64,000 nucleotides of DNA from Phymorhynchus buccinoides (GCA_017654935.2 CM065711.1:26975711-27039710), one strand, 5' to 3'; counted from the stretch's first letter, positions 10,101 to 21,132 are shown. The notes: generated by a model from the letters alone, not told the origin. Numbers and translations are program-made.

Positions 10101-10135
10101 CCCAGTCCTCTCAGATCAACAACACAGATGCTTTC
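7130..10135 (+). repeat. 47/52 bp minisatellite derived from a MITE terminus
   Basis: About 60 tandem units. The basic 47 bp unit consists of TTAACCCTTTCCCTGCCCAG, TCCCCTCAGATCAACAACAC and AGATGCT. A 52 bp form has five extra bases (TTTCC) before the TTAA. The two lengths alternate irregularly, and a CCATGCCC variant recurs. Open frames in the array are repeat artefacts. The unit begins with the piggyBac-like terminal sequence of the MITE at 6889-7113. It fills most of the intron between exons 10 and 11. The mirrored array is at 29790-32728. Confidence 0.95.
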
Positions 10136-10140
10136 AGATG

Positions 10141-10198
10141 GACTTGATTGATTGATTGATTGACTGATTGATTGATTGACTGATTGATTGATCTATGC
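10141..10198 (+). repeat. (TTGA)n tract before exon 11
   Basis: Degenerate TTGA/TTGACTGA tetranucleotides lead directly into the acceptor ATCTATGCAG of exon 11, in place of a normal pyrimidine tract. Confidence 0.85.
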
Positions 10199-10200
10199 AG

Positions 10201-10386
10201 GTGACTGACTTGCTGGAGCGGGCGCGTCAGCAGTTTGAGATGGCGAACGACCACAGTGGGATGGGGGAGTGTCAGCTGATGCTGGCCTCGGTCAAACAAG
10301 ACAAAGACCTGTTGGGATTGGCGCACAGCTTCTTTGAGCACACCCAGCCTGTGTCCAACATCGCTGGAATGTTGGACTGTGTGCAG
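10201..10386 (+). CDS. TRANK1: TRANK1-like gene, window exon 11 (left copy)
   Basis: A 186 bp phase 0-0 exon, 62 codons, VTDLLERARQQFEMAND to SNIAGMLDCVQ, between acceptor TATGCAG (10200) and donor GTGAGTG (10387). Helices LLERARQQFEMAN, GECQLMLASVKQ and LLGLAHSFFEH look TPR-like. The second half with the donor is repeated three times downstream (10882, 11254, 11438). The counterpart at 29721-29528 is full of single-base indels. It should splice to exon 12, whose acceptor is unclear. Confidence 0.82.
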
Positions 10387-10420
10387 GTGAGTGAGTGTGT
10401 GAGTGAGAGAGAGAGAGTGT

Positions 10421-10471
<51 letters not shown>

Positions 10472-10534
10472 AGAGAGAGAGAGAGAGAGAGTGTGAAATA
10501 GAGAGAGTGTGAAAGAGAGATAGAGAGAGAGTGT

Positions 10535-10571
<37 letters not shown>

Positions 10572-10979
10572 TGTGAACGAGACTTCAGACTTCAGACTTC
10601 AGATGTTTAATCCAATAAGGCCAAAGCCCCATATGAATGAGGGGCGGTACAATATTTTACAATACAATAGAATTTAAAGACATGCATCGGTAGCACAAAT
10701 ATGATAGAAAATAATATGAACATTCATGATAACAGACATTCTCTTAACTGTAAAGCTTTAAACAAATATTCAGTGAGATTACGAACAGTTCTTAAGTGTG
10801 AACGAGAGAGAGAGAGAGAGACTGTGTGAAAGAGAGATAGAGAGAGAGTGTGAAAGAGAGAGAGATAGAGAGAGAGACGCTCAAGCAAGACAAAGACATG
10901 TTGGAGTTGGCGCACGGCTTCTTTGAGCACACCCAGCCTGTGCCCAACATCGCTGGAATGTTGGACTGTGTGCAGGTGA

Positions 10980-11017
<38 letters not shown>

Positions 11018-11111
11018 AAGAGAGTGAAAGAGAGAGAGAGAGTGTGTGTGAAAGAGAGAGAGCGTGTGTTTGTGTGTGTGTGAGAGAGAGAGAGAGTGTG
11101 TGAGAGAGAGT

Positions 11112-11142
<31 letters not shown>

Positions 11143-11185
11143 TGTGAGAGAGAGAAAGAGAGTGAAAGAGAGAGAGAGAGAGAGT

Positions 11186-11254
<69 letters not shown>

Positions 11255-11355
11255 GCTCAAGCAAGACAAAGACCTGTTGGAGTCGGCGCACAGCTTCTTT
11301 GAGGACACCCAGCCTGTGCCCAACATCGCTGGAATGTTGGACTGTGTGCAGGTGA

Positions 11356-11438
<83 letters not shown>

Positions 11439-11600
11439 GCTCAAACAAGACAAAGACCTGTTTGAAGACCCTCAGCCTATGTCCAACATCGCTGGAATGT
11501 TGGACTGAGTGCAGGTGAGACACACACATGCATGCGCACACACACACACACTGGCGCATGCACATAGCGAGAGAGAGAGAGAGAGGCAGACAGGCGGAGG
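10387..11600 (+). repeat. Array of exon 11 3' ends with donors, in (GA)n
   Basis: Three partial copies of exon 11 end in GTGCAG|GTGAG: about 10882-10975, 11254-11351 and 11438-11514. The first two encode KQDKD(M/L)LE...HTQPVPNIAGMLDCVQ. The third is shortened and has TGA in place of the TGT codon. They are embedded in long GA and GT dinucleotide runs (10410-10570, 10805-10875, 10980-11253, 11354-11437). Each copy starts with ACGCTCAA right after a GA run, so no normal acceptor is present. Confidence 0.88.
10577..10797 (-). mobile_element. LINE 3' end with TGAAGTC tail (minus strand)
   Basis: Read on the minus strand, the sequence ends GGATTAAACATCTGAAGTC followed by two more TGAAGTC units. 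This resembles the short tandem tails of CR1/L2-type LINEs. No coding part remains. It sits inside the GA-rich array. The mirrored copy is at about 29110-29335. Confidence 0.55.
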
Positions 11601-12508
11601 GGAAGACAGAGATTGACCGAGTGCTTGGCAACTTGGGTGGGAGAACGGTTTTTGCTTCTCGAGGATGACGATGATGATGAGAAGGCCTGACACATGTTCT
11701 CTTCAGTTGGGGGGTGGGGGAGGTGTGCTGCAAGATGTTCACTCAGAACAGGCCCCCACTGAACTGCACCAAAGTGACTCGGCAGTAGTGCAGTTCTCCT
11801 CTGGTGTGGTTGCCTCCCAACGTGACTTAGATCACTCGAGACGAATGAGCCGGATCTGGCTCATGGCTCGCACAACCGTTTAGGACGAATGGCCCGGCTC
11901 CGGCTCATAAGAGTTTTCGATATCTGGCGTGTAACCAACTTTCCAGTGCGACGTCATAACCTACTTTCAGTTTGCTTTGACCTTGCCTCTCTTGAAATCA
12001 ACCAATCATTGCAGAGTTTACATTCAGCTTTGGCTGTAGAGGGGGGTCAAAGATCGGAATTTCCCTTTGCTTACTGTGATCTACTATCTTTCTGCGTTAC
12101 CGGTCCATTCTCCTGCCTTTTTTCACGAAACACTTTCAAAAACATTTCCTCCTCCAGCTGAAGTCAGACTTGCTGGGCCTAACTGTTTCTTAGTTAGGCT
12201 CATAACGGCAGCATGACGTATCTGCGCTCGTAATTGACAGGATGCTGTCTGAGCGATCAAAGAAGAAGAAGAAGAATAGGTTTGCTTCCTGCGGACTTTG
12301 CTGGCTTTGAGGAGGGTCCACAACCAACCTGACAAACCGGGAGTGTGGCTGTGAGTTGGAACTGGGAACGAGCGGCGTGAGAGAGTAGCAACACTGGATG
12401 ACCCAAGAAGACGTGACAGAATGACGATTGTTGGTATCCTGATTGTTTACTGTATTTTTTGGACGATAAGGCGCACCCCAAAAATTTGACAAAATTCAGA
12501 TATTGTTA
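11601..12508. repeat. Intronic interspersed repeats, no gene seen
   Basis: Bases 12060-12277 are a family A repeat (TTCCCTTTGCTTACTG to GAGCGATCAAAGAAGAAG). A mariner/Tigger-type terminal word, TGTATTTTTTGGACGATAAG, lies at about 12451-12470. The rest (11601-12055) has no recognised coding or repeat signal. The mirror is at 27316-28300. Confidence 0.5.
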
Positions 12509-13386
12509 CAGTGGTATCCCTCTAATAAGACGCTCGCAAATGCGACTTATCCTCACATACGACTGATTTTTTTTTTTCCCGAACACATTCCACTATATAT
12601 CCTATGCCGCAAATACGACTTTTCCTGAGTTCCGACTTACGACCCGATTTCAGGGGTTGAGATGCGACCACAATCTTATCTTATTGCAGTCAAGTTCGTG
12701 CAAATCGATCTCTCGATGAAAAGCAGACGAACTCGTGATCGAAAGTCATGGCAACGGGTCCGATGGCAACTTCGAAGGCCCATGTTGCACTCACACACAA
12801 ACTACACATAACAGTACAGACCTAATCTTCGCCATAACGGACCTACTAAATTCTGGATTATGCACAACGACACAACACAACACAAAACATGACAAAGTAA
12901 TGCTCTGGCAGTTCATTTTTAGTTACAGTTTGCACACACAGAACTTTTACCGCGCATACAACTCGGCTGACAAAATGGCGCCGCATACACCGCATATACG
13001 AAATCACGGCAAACGCTAATGGGCCAGCTGCTTTCATTTATCAGATTTTGTGAGTTGTTTGCATTCAGCGAGAGGTAGTGCACACACTAACGCCGATTTA
13101 TCAGTCTGATAGCGGAAAGGAGCTGCTTTTCAACTTTTTTTTTGTAAAGTGAAACCATTCTGATTCACTGAGTTCCAACTTATGGAGTATGACCGATCAC
13201 CTAGTTTCAACTGGAAGTTGACTTCGCATTTACGTGTACACTCTGTTCTTCTACTCTCTGTTCTTCTTCAAGTCAGTGATCGATATGGCGACTCGGAAAA
13301 GATGCTTGGTCCTCTAATAAGACCACCCCTCAGATAAGACTTTTTTTTCACCGCACTTTCAAGGTCTTATTAGAGGGGTACCACTG
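12509..13386 (+). mobile_element. Tigger/pogo-like MITE
   Basis: 878 bp with inverted ends CAGTGGTATCCCTCTAATAA and TTATTAGAGGGGTACCACTG, and TA immediately before the left end (12507-12508). CAGTG termini with TA targets fit the Tigger/pogo branch of Tc1/mariner. No transposase ORF was found. The right end abuts the LTR remnant of the Gypsy element with no TA left between them. The mirrored copy is at 26418-27315. Confidence 0.8.
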
Positions 13387-13409
13387 TGTAACAGGGTGCG
13401 GAAATGGGG
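13387..13409 (-). mobile_element. Remnant of Gypsy 3' LTR end (about 23 bp)
   Basis: The bases are the same as the first 23 bases of the long LTR at 17217 (TGTAACAGGGTGCGGAAATG...). On the minus strand this is the last piece of an LTR, fused directly to pol inside integrase. The rest of the 3' LTR and the end of pol are deleted. Confidence 0.8.
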
Positions 13410-15841
13410 TCTATGGCCAAGATCTCCAATGGTCTGGTGGCAATAAGGTGTCCCATGGGTAGGGCAGAAGTGGGACGTCTGTTCATAGTGCACCGCTCAC
13501 ATCGTTTGATATATGCCTCTGCGTCTGCAGTCATACCAGGCCAATACACCCTCTCGCGCAGAAGACGGAGAGTGCGCTCCAGCCCTTGGTGTCCCAGCTT
13601 ATCGTGGAGTTCCCTCAGGACATCTGGTCGCAGCACTGAAGGCAGCACCAGCTGTTGGACCTGGCCCAGGACTGGGTCAGTGATCTGGCGGTGCAGCACC
13701 CCTTCTCGCAGAACCAATCTGTCATGCTGTCTGCAGATTGTCATCAGCTGTCTGTCGCCAGTGGCCCTAGGTTTCGAAGGCCACACTGCAAGCACCTTGC
13801 TGATGACCTGATCCTGCTTCTGAAGTTCGGAGAGGTCATGGGGGGTGAGCTGGGTCAGAGTAAAGGTACTCTGATCTGGGGAGGGACTGGGATTTGGGCA
13901 AGGACGGGTATCAGCACTAGGGTCTGTAGTCTGTTGCCGGCATGATACCTCCTGTTTCTCACATAGTGCAGCAGGAAGGGATGTTGAGACCTCAGGGAGA
14001 ACATCTTTTGCAGGTATCCTGGAAAGGGCGTCAGCACGGTTTAGCTTTCCTGGCTTATATCGAATGGTGAAATCAAAGACTGCAAGCTGGGCTGCCCATC
14101 GCTGTTCCAATGCGCCCAGCTTAGATGTCTGGAAATGAGCCAAAGGGTTATTGTCTGTGAAGACCTCGAACTGTGACCCCAGCAGGTAGCTCCTGAAGCA
14201 TTCAGTGACGGCCCATTTCAACGCCAACATTTCAATCTTGAAGCTGCTATATTTTGCCTCATTTCTCTCTGTTGGTTTCAGTCTTCGGCTGGCATATGCA
14301 ATCACTTGAGTAGTGCCATCTGGCTGTCGCTGACTCAGTATGGAACCCAGGCCCTCAAAGCTGGCGTCTGTCTCTAGTACGAATGGGCGCGTAAAGTCAG
14401 CAAAGGCCAACACTTTCCCACTAGTAAGGGCACACTTCAGAGCCTCAAAAGCAGCCTGGTGTTCATCATTCCAGTGTTTTTCCAGCGACAGTGGTCTCCT
14501 CTTGCTCTCCTGTTTGTTTGCCAGGTTCTGTAGGGGTCCAGCTGTTTTGGCGAATCCCTCCACAAATCGCCTATAATAGCCCGCAAATCCTAAGAAGGAG
14601 CGCAGTTCTTTTGTTGTCTTGGGTACTGGCCAGTTGCGGACTGCTTCGGTCTTTGTTGTCTGACAGCCAACACCTTCCGCTGAAATAGTATGTCCCAGGT
14701 AGCCCACACTCTTACGCAGCAGCTGACACTTGCCAATGTTCAGTTTCAATCCCACGCGGCTTAGTTTGGACAACACACGATCCAGGTGGAGGAGGTGTTC
14801 TTCAAAGGTCCGTGAGTAAACGAGCAGATCGTCAAGATAGACCAGGAGGAAGTTGAACAGAAAGTCTGACATTACTCCATTCATCAAACGCTGAAATGTT
14901 GCTGGCGCCCCAGTGAGTCCGAACGGCATGTGTGTAAATTCGTAATGTCCAAATGGTGTCACAAATGCCGTACGATGCTGGTCCTCAGGTGACATAGCTA
15001 TTTGATGATAGCCACTAGCCAGGTCTAGTGTTGAGAAGTATTGTGCTCCTGATAGCGCATCAAAACTTTCCTGAATTCTAGGAAGTGGGTATGCGTCCTT
15101 TGTTGTTTTCTCATTGAGCCTTCTGTAGTCCACACACAGGCGAATGCCTCCGTCCTTTTTCTTGACGACAACTACTGGGGCAGCGTATGGGCTGTGGCTG
15201 GGACGCACTACACCTTTATCAAGGAGGCCCTGGATGTGGTCACGCACCTTTTGCAAGTCATTTGGTGGGATTGATCTGTAAGGCTGAGCAATGGGTGTCT
15301 CGTCCTGGACCCTTAAGCGATGACATTCAAGGTCTGTGTAGCCCACATCAAGGTCATCTTTTGGTATGACGTTAGGGTAGCGACTCAATACTTCCCAAAC
15401 ACGGTATTGCTCCTCCTCTGCGCATTGCATCTCAGGAAGTTGTTGTTTCCAAGTGGGTGTGTCAGAAGGCGAGGATGCAGCATACGTCTCATGACGTTGG
15501 ACGATGACTTCCTCTGATGACACTTCCAGATGAATACTAGTGTTTTCATCCTCAATGGTCGCTACTGTCTGCAGAGCAGCAACTGGAGTTCTGGCAGGCA
15601 GAATGATGTCCTCCTCTGTCAGATTAGCCATTCTGACAAATGGGGAAGATGTACCCTCTACCAGAGTTGGCACCAGAATTACTCCGCCTGGTAACTGGTG
15701 ATGGCAGGGCTCTGCCACAACTGTCTGTTTCCCTGCTGCAGTAATTTTTACTGTCACCATGGAGTATGCAGGAAAACGTGTCCGTTCCCTGAGTCGGCCA
15801 AAGCCCAAAACTGTTCGCTGCTGTTGGTGAATCTCCTGTAC
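13410..15841 (-). pseudogene. pol: Ty3/Gypsy pol (RT-RNase H-partial integrase), 3' truncated
   Basis: An open minus-strand frame with reverse transcriptase motifs (YPLPRIQESFDAL, STLDLASGYHQI, PFGLTGAPATFQ, the catalytic YLDD in LLVYLDDLLVYS), RNase H (LETDASFEGLGSI, FTDNNPLAH) and the integrase zinc finger (H...H...CERC within GHQGLERTL...RCERCTMN). The frame is lost soon after LEILAID, the first acidic residue of the integrase core, where the sequence jumps to an LTR end. The pol frame lies -1 relative to gag and overlaps it upstream of the gag stop, consistent with a -1 frameshift, though no perfect slippery heptamer was seen. The protein is otherwise intact, suggesting a young copy. Its partner is at 24001-26417. 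Confidence 0.92.
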
Positions 15842-17187
15842 TATATTGTTTGAAAAGCGTGTTCAAACCCTGAGCGCTGATTGAGAGCTGGTAAGACTTG
15901 CTGCAGGATATTCATGCCTAGAAGAACTGGAGCATTTTCCCTACGAGTCCTTGTGTTTAAACATGGCGAATCCTTAACTACTAGAATTGTGGCATTACAC
16001 TGCTGACCAAACACAGTAACCGTTCCATCCCACAATCCAACATAAGGAATGTCTATGCCATTTGCAGCTTTAACAACCAAACAACTACGCTTTCGTAGGG
16101 GCTGCTGTAAGTTCTTCGCAAACCAGGACTCTGTCACCGTAGTTATCTCACTCCCAGTATCTATAACTGCTTTGACAGACTTGCCATCAATGTCCAAACT
16201 TGTTTCAGGGCATGTCCCTTGGAATGTATCAGCCTTACCAGTACCTCCCGCAGCTTGGCTGTTCACTGCAGGAGTTGCCCGTTTCCCTGTAGCTGGGACC
16301 CTTGGTGCTGCGTTTTCTTTTTTCTCTGGGCAGTTTCGAGCAATATGACCAAACAGACGACAGTTGAAACACTGAACTGTTGACTGTCTGGGATGGGAGG
16401 GTTTAGGTGGAAGTGGGGGTTGGGGGTGATCAAGTCCTGAAGTTTGGGGTCTTGTAGCGTGTTCAGCCAGAGTTGTAATGGCTGCCTGCATGGACTGTAC
16501 ACTTGTAGTCAGAGCGTTGATCTGTTCCTGTAGCTTCTCCACTTTCGTTGTTTCCACAGGTTGTTGTTGCTGCACAGCGACAGTTTCCGGTGCTTCATGA
16601 CGTAGCCATTCGAATGCCTCGGTGCGTAGAGTGGCCAAGGTGATCTGATCGTTTGCCCTCACCATGCGGCGTAGTTCCTGCTGCAAGGCCGGCCCGTTGA
16701 GTCCCTCAATGAAATGATCACGCAAAGCTTTCACAGTGATGGCATTCTGCTGCTTATTGTTGATGCGTGCTGCCAGGTCCTGTAGGGCATGGACATACTC
16801 AAGGAGGCGTTCCCCTTGCCTCTGATGCCGGCTATGAAACGCTGACAAGAGACCCATGACTGGCCTCGCATCTCCAAATGTCACTCTGAGAGCATCAAGC
16901 ACTGCAGCTACAGTTGTACGGTTTTCGCTGGGAAGTGAGAGCACTTCTCGTCTGGCAATACCGTCGAGGTGGCGTAACACGTATTCAACAGCCAGTCCCT
17001 CGATCAGGTTGTATGCACTCAGGACATGTTGCGCCTCCACGATGAAATCCTCCACCGGGCCATCCTGAGGTTCTCCGCTATATTTGGGCAGTTTAGGTGG
17101 GGCCATCCAGCGAACGCCCAATCTGTCGTCTTTGCCATTAGGCGCTGCGTCGTCATCGAGTGGGTTGCGGTGTGCCATAGCGTGCAA
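15841..17187 (-). CDS. gag: Ty3/Gypsy Gag-protease polyprotein
   Basis: 448 codons on the minus strand. The N-terminal part is a Gag capsid-like domain (KYSGEPQDGPVEDFIVEAQ, LRDHFIEGLNGPALQQEL). A zinc knuckle, CFNCRLFGHIARNC, follows at about residues 268-281. Then comes an aspartic protease with the DTGS active site in VIDTGSEITTVTESW and the downstream LLGMNILQQ. Gag and protease share one frame; pol follows in the -1 frame. The start Met is about 30 bp downstream of the LTR edge and primer-binding site. This part is unique to the left contig because the right copy ends at the gap inside pol. Confidence 0.92.
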   Translation of the reverse strand: MHAMAHRNPLDDDAAPNGKDDRLGVRWMAPPKLPKYSGEPQDGPVEDFIVEAQHVLSAYNLIEGLAVEYVLRHLDGIARREVLSLPSENRTTVAAVLDALRVTFGDARPVMGLLSAFHSRHQRQGERLLEYVHALQDLAARINNKQQNAITVKALRDHFIEGLNGPALQQELRRMVRANDQITLATLRTEAFEWLRHEAPETVAVQQQQPVETTKVEKLQEQINALTTSVQSMQAAITTLAEHATRPQTSGLDHPQPPLPPKPSHPRQSTVQCFNCRLFGHIARNCPEKKENAAPRVPATGKRATPAVNSQAAGGTGKADTFQGTCPETSLDIDGKSVKAVIDTGSEITTVTESWFAKNLQQPLRKRSCLVVKAANGIDIPYVGLWDGTVTVFGQQCNATILVVKDSPCLNTRTRRENAPVLLGMNILQQVLPALNQRSGFEHAFQTI

Positions 17188-17197
17188 ATGTTGGTCG

Positions 17198-17216
17198 TAC
17201 TGTTGTCGACGCCAGA
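17198..17216 (-). other. Likely primer-binding site of the Gypsy element
   Basis: On the minus strand the LTR ends CCCTGTTACA, then after TC comes TGGCGTCGACAACA. A TGG start right after an LTR CA end is the usual position and form of a tRNA primer-binding site. The tRNA species was not identified. Confidence 0.6.
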
Positions 17217-18516
17217 TGTAACAGGGTGCGGAAATGGGGTTGGGGTTGTCCGTGTAGGGGTTCTACTCATCCGTTTCTCGGATCAGTCAGGACTCCAGTC
17301 TTGATTTGCTATCTTTATTTATTATACACTTTGCACGCCTGTAAAAATAAAACATTTGATACCCTCATTAGTATCTATTATAAAAGTAAAACACAAATTT
17401 AATTATCTAAAACATTTTAATGTGAAATTACATTCTCACATCAACTTCTGCAATCACACACATAATACCATAAAGTAACAGCATTCCTAAAATAGCCATT
17501 CTATAAGTCTTGCTTTCCAAAAGTTTGAACGGATTTCTAAACACACAAACCGGACAGGAATGACCCAAATTCCCGGTAGCAGTAAAACAACAGATTTCGC
17601 AACTCGCAAACTGGACAGGAATTACCCAAATTCCCGGTAGCAGTATAACAACAGATTTCGCAACTCGCAAACCAGACAGGAATGACCCAAATTCCCGGTA
17701 GCAGTATAAAAACTCTGATTATAACCACTAAACCGACCACTCTTGAAAGAAGCATAAGCTTGTATTAATAAAAAAAAAATCGGGACTTTACTGGTTTCGT
17801 ACTGCCTCCGGGCATTGCCTCCAGTATTGTTCCCACCATATTTGTATTTACAAATGTCCCATATGTGTCTGTTTCAGACCGAGAGGACGTAAAACTCCAT
17901 TTTCGCTCGCGCTAAACCGACCACACTGAACAGACTATGCCAATTGCAGAGCACTAGCAATTTGACACAGGACTCTTAACAAGTAACTGTAACCAGTGCA
18001 CCATTCAATCTACACGAGGCTATTCCATCAGCCCACACCAGAGTCTATCTTACCACAAGCATCATGGGGCTCTTAACGAGAAGCTGAACTCAGTGGAACC
18101 TTTGACCTCAGTCCAAACTGTACAGACCATGCTTAAGTTTTGTAGTAAATGTCATTCAAATTCTTACTCCCAAAAAATCTGTAAAGTTAACTACATGGTG
18201 TTATAAAATATCAATATATGCCACAATGAACTGTACACTATCAGTTACCATTTGCACAGTCACAGAAATTGACTTCACTTTCAGCTCCACACAACTTGCA
18301 TCTAGTTGATCTACAAACAAATCCTCTCTCCATTAAATACAGCTAAGAACTTTCACTCTTAAAAACGCTGAATTTTATAACATTTTCCTTTTAAAACATT
18401 CAATTTCCATACAAAAGAAATATCTAAATTTCTCCTCACTAAAACAGAGTGCAGCATTAAACTTCCATTGTTCACTCATTCTCAAAAGTAGAGATTTATC
18501 AGAACAGACAGCTTTT

Positions 18517-18558
<42 letters not shown>

Positions 18559-18990
18559 GAGAGGAGACAGAGCAGAGAGAGAGACTCATGAGAATAGAAA
18601 CTAAGACTTGAGAGAGATAGAGAGAGAGAGACAGAAAGATAACATCCCAGCTTAAAATGCATTATTAAATAGAACTTTGAACACAGAGCAGAGTTCACAA
18701 CCACGTTACTCATGTTTCTCCCGAATGACAATAAACTTGTTGTTGGTTGACAGTCACAGTCCGAGTGCCAACATGAAAACAGAACATCCCAGCTTAAAAT
18801 GCATTATTAAATACTTCAACTTTGTTCATAGCATCACTAGAATGTACTCACTATGACAACCAGTGGGATCCCAAAACAGCAAACTGCTTCTAGCAGACTG
18901 AAAGGCGACTGACAACTCTTGAACCAGTGACCAGCTGCTGTCAGCACTGAGTTGTTTTCATTTTGAACAAACATCACGTGATCTCTGTGC
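17217..18990 (-). mobile_element. Gypsy 5' LTR (outer edge uncertain)
   Basis: The inner edge is TGTAACAGGG at 17217. Minus-strand AATAAA signals lie at about 17310-17325, consistent with an LTR R region. Inside are a roughly 61 bp tandem repeat (17550-17710, with CCCAAATTCCCGGTAGCAGT), a (GA)n tract (18521-18555) and a duplicated word, CATCCCAGCTTAAAATGCAT (18646 and 18785). No matching target duplication or second full LTR allowed the outer edge to be fixed; it lies somewhere between 18950 and 19200. Confidence 0.55.
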
Positions 18991-19221
18991 CTAAAGTAAA
19001 AATTTATAATTCTAATTTTTTTTTTCTAAATTTTGTTATTAAATTTCTGGACAAAACTACGAAAATTCTAAATTGTACAATAGCTTTATCTATAAATTTA
19101 CTAATTAAATTTTATAATAATACTTTAAATTTATTTATTATTTGTTAGAATTAGTTTTACCAAATCTAAGATTTATATGTGACCATGTGGGTTGCACACC
19201 ATAGATACAGTATTTATTTAA
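18991..19221. other. AT-rich stretch before exon 12
   Basis: About 230 bp of very AT-rich sequence with no gene signal. It either belongs to the LTR or is host intron. It ends in a TAA stop at 19219-19221 that is in frame with exon 12, and there is no AG between that stop and the coding segment. Confidence 0.5.
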
Positions 19222-19452
19222 AATCGCCGAAACGACTCCTACTGGGCGAACCCTCTCTGGGGTGTGGAGAAGGTGTTTGACTGCGTGCGCGTGCTCCTTC
19301 ACCCGCTCAGCCCCGAGGACAAGAACCGCTACCACTGCTACCTGTCTCACTACGGGCTGGAGAGGTCTGGGGGGGAGCAGCTGTTCTTCTACCCCAAGCT
19401 GAAGCCAAGGTTTGTCAGGATGGTGCCCGAACAACACCTCTACGCCAGCAAG
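19222..19452 (+). CDS. TRANK1: TRANK1-like gene, window exon 12 (5' end unclear)
   Basis: The reading frame contains NDSYWANPLWGVEKVFD, LLHPLSPEDKNRYHCYL, SHYGLERSGGEQLFFYPKL and MVPEQHLYASK, ending at donor GTAGGC (19453) in phase 0. It joins exon 13 in frame. The GC-rich coding sequence stands out from the AT-rich flank. No acceptor AG lies between the in-frame TAA (19219) and the apparent start of coding sequence, so the 5' end is either truncated by the Gypsy insertion event or uses a site further inside. It is unique to the left contig. Confidence 0.7.
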
Positions 19453-19519
19453 GTAGGCATAATCATCGTCTTCTTTTTCTTCTTCATTATGCAGATTTTA
19501 TCAACGCACGTGCTATACA

Positions 19520-19529
19520 GTTTCTCTCT

Positions 19530-19588
<59 letters not shown>

Positions 19589-19736
19589 TGCATTCTAGCT
19601 GTTGGTTGGTTGATTGTTTTATGTGTTGGCTTGTTTAATATCCCCCCCCCCCTCCTCTGAAAATCTCTCTCACACACACACTGCACTCTAGCTGGTTGGT
19701 TGGTTGATTGTTTTTATGTGTTGGCTTGTTTAATCT

Positions 19737-19770
<34 letters not shown>

Positions 19771-19850
19771 CAGGCTCCTCTCTCTCTCTCTCACACACTG
19801 CACTCTAGCTGTTGGTTGGCTGATTGTTTTATGTGTTGGCTTGTTTAATA

Positions 19851-19895
<45 letters not shown>

Positions 19896-19964
19896 ACACT
19901 CACACACACACACTGCACTCTAGCTGTTGGTTGGCTGATTGTTTTATGTGTTGGCTTGTTTAAT

Positions 19965-20007
<43 letters not shown>

Positions 20008-20009
20008 AC

Positions 20010-20066
<57 letters not shown>

Positions 20067-20236
20067 TTCTAGCTGTTGGTTGGTTGATTGTTTTATGTGT
20101 TGGATTGTTTAATACCCCCCCCCCCCCTCTCTCTACTCTCTCTCTCTCTCACACACACACACACTGCATTCTAGCTGTTGGTTGGTTGATTGTTTTATGT
20201 GTTGGCTTGTTTAAATCTCCCCTCCCCTCTCCTCCC

Positions 20237-20317
<81 letters not shown>

Positions 20318-20371
20318 TTCTAGCTGTTGGTTTTGGTTGATTGTTTTATGTGTTGGATTGTTTAATACCAC

Positions 20372-20426
<55 letters not shown>

Positions 20427-20479
20427 TGCATTCTAGCTGTTGGTTGGTTGATTGTTTTATGTGTTGGCTTGTTTAATAT

Positions 20480-20558
<79 letters not shown>

Positions 20559-20612
20559 TGCATTCTAGCTGTTGGTTGGTTGATTGTTTTATGTGTTGGC
20601 TTGTTAATACCC

Positions 20613-20657
<45 letters not shown>

Positions 20658-20708
20658 TGCACTCTAGCTGTTGGTTGGTTGATTGTTTTATGTGTTGGCT
20701 TGTTTAAT

Positions 20709-20789
<81 letters not shown>

Positions 20790-20790
20790 A
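19520..20790 (+). repeat. Intronic minisatellite with CT/CA/poly-C cores
   Basis: About a dozen units of about 75-140 bp, each with the constant core TAGCTGTTGGTTGGTTGATT, then GTTTTATGTGTTGGCTTG, then a poly-C run, (CT)n and (CA)n. Cores begin near 19595, 19687, 19805, 19919, 20069, 20171, 20319, 20430, 20563 and 20664. Length differences come from the dinucleotide runs. Unlike the other arrays, no exon sequence is included. Confidence 0.9.
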
Positions 20791-20850
20791 GGTTTCAAGG
20801 TTTATTAGATTCCAAAGATCCCCATGGGGGTACATGGTACACACACTACA
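20791..20850 (-). mobile_element. LINE 3' tail fragment
   Basis: On the minus strand it reads CCCCATGGGGATCTTTGGAA and then AATAAACCTTGAAACCTT, a short tandem tail like that of L2/CR1-type LINEs. Only about 60 bp remain. Confidence 0.45.
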
Positions 20851-20859
20851 CTCTAACTG

Positions 20860-21132
20860 TTGGTTGATGATGATGATGACAACAATGATGGTGACGACAA
20901 TGATGATGATAATGATGATGATGACAGATGTTAATAGTGATGGTGACTTGTTATCAGGAGGAGAAGACAGAGGAGAAAGGTGTAACGCGATAATGATGTT
21001 GATGATGATGATATTAATGATGATAATGGCGATGGTGACTCAGGAGGAGAAGGTGTACCGCGATGATGATGATGATGATATTGATGATGAACGATGTTAA
21101 TGATGATAATGGCGATGGTGACTCGTTATCAG
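20860..21132 (+). repeat. (GAT)n tract with two extra copies of exon 13 acceptor
   Basis: ATG/GAT triplets surround two duplicated exon starts. Both repeat the exon 13 beginning (AG|GAGGAGAAG): 20958 after TTGTTATCAG, and 21044 after GGTGACTCAG. The second reads on into AAGGTGTACCGCG before returning to GAT repeats. The true acceptor is GTTATCAG at 21132. Here the duplicated edge is the acceptor side, upstream of the exon. Confidence 0.85.

Noticed and set aside
7130..10135. CRISPR-like array of regular repeats
   Set aside because: The unit is fully repeated without unique spacers, in an intron of a eukaryotic gene, with no cas genes.
13404..17304. Plus-strand frames over the Gypsy element
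   Set aside because: Antisense shadows of gag and pol, whose domains are all on the minus strand.
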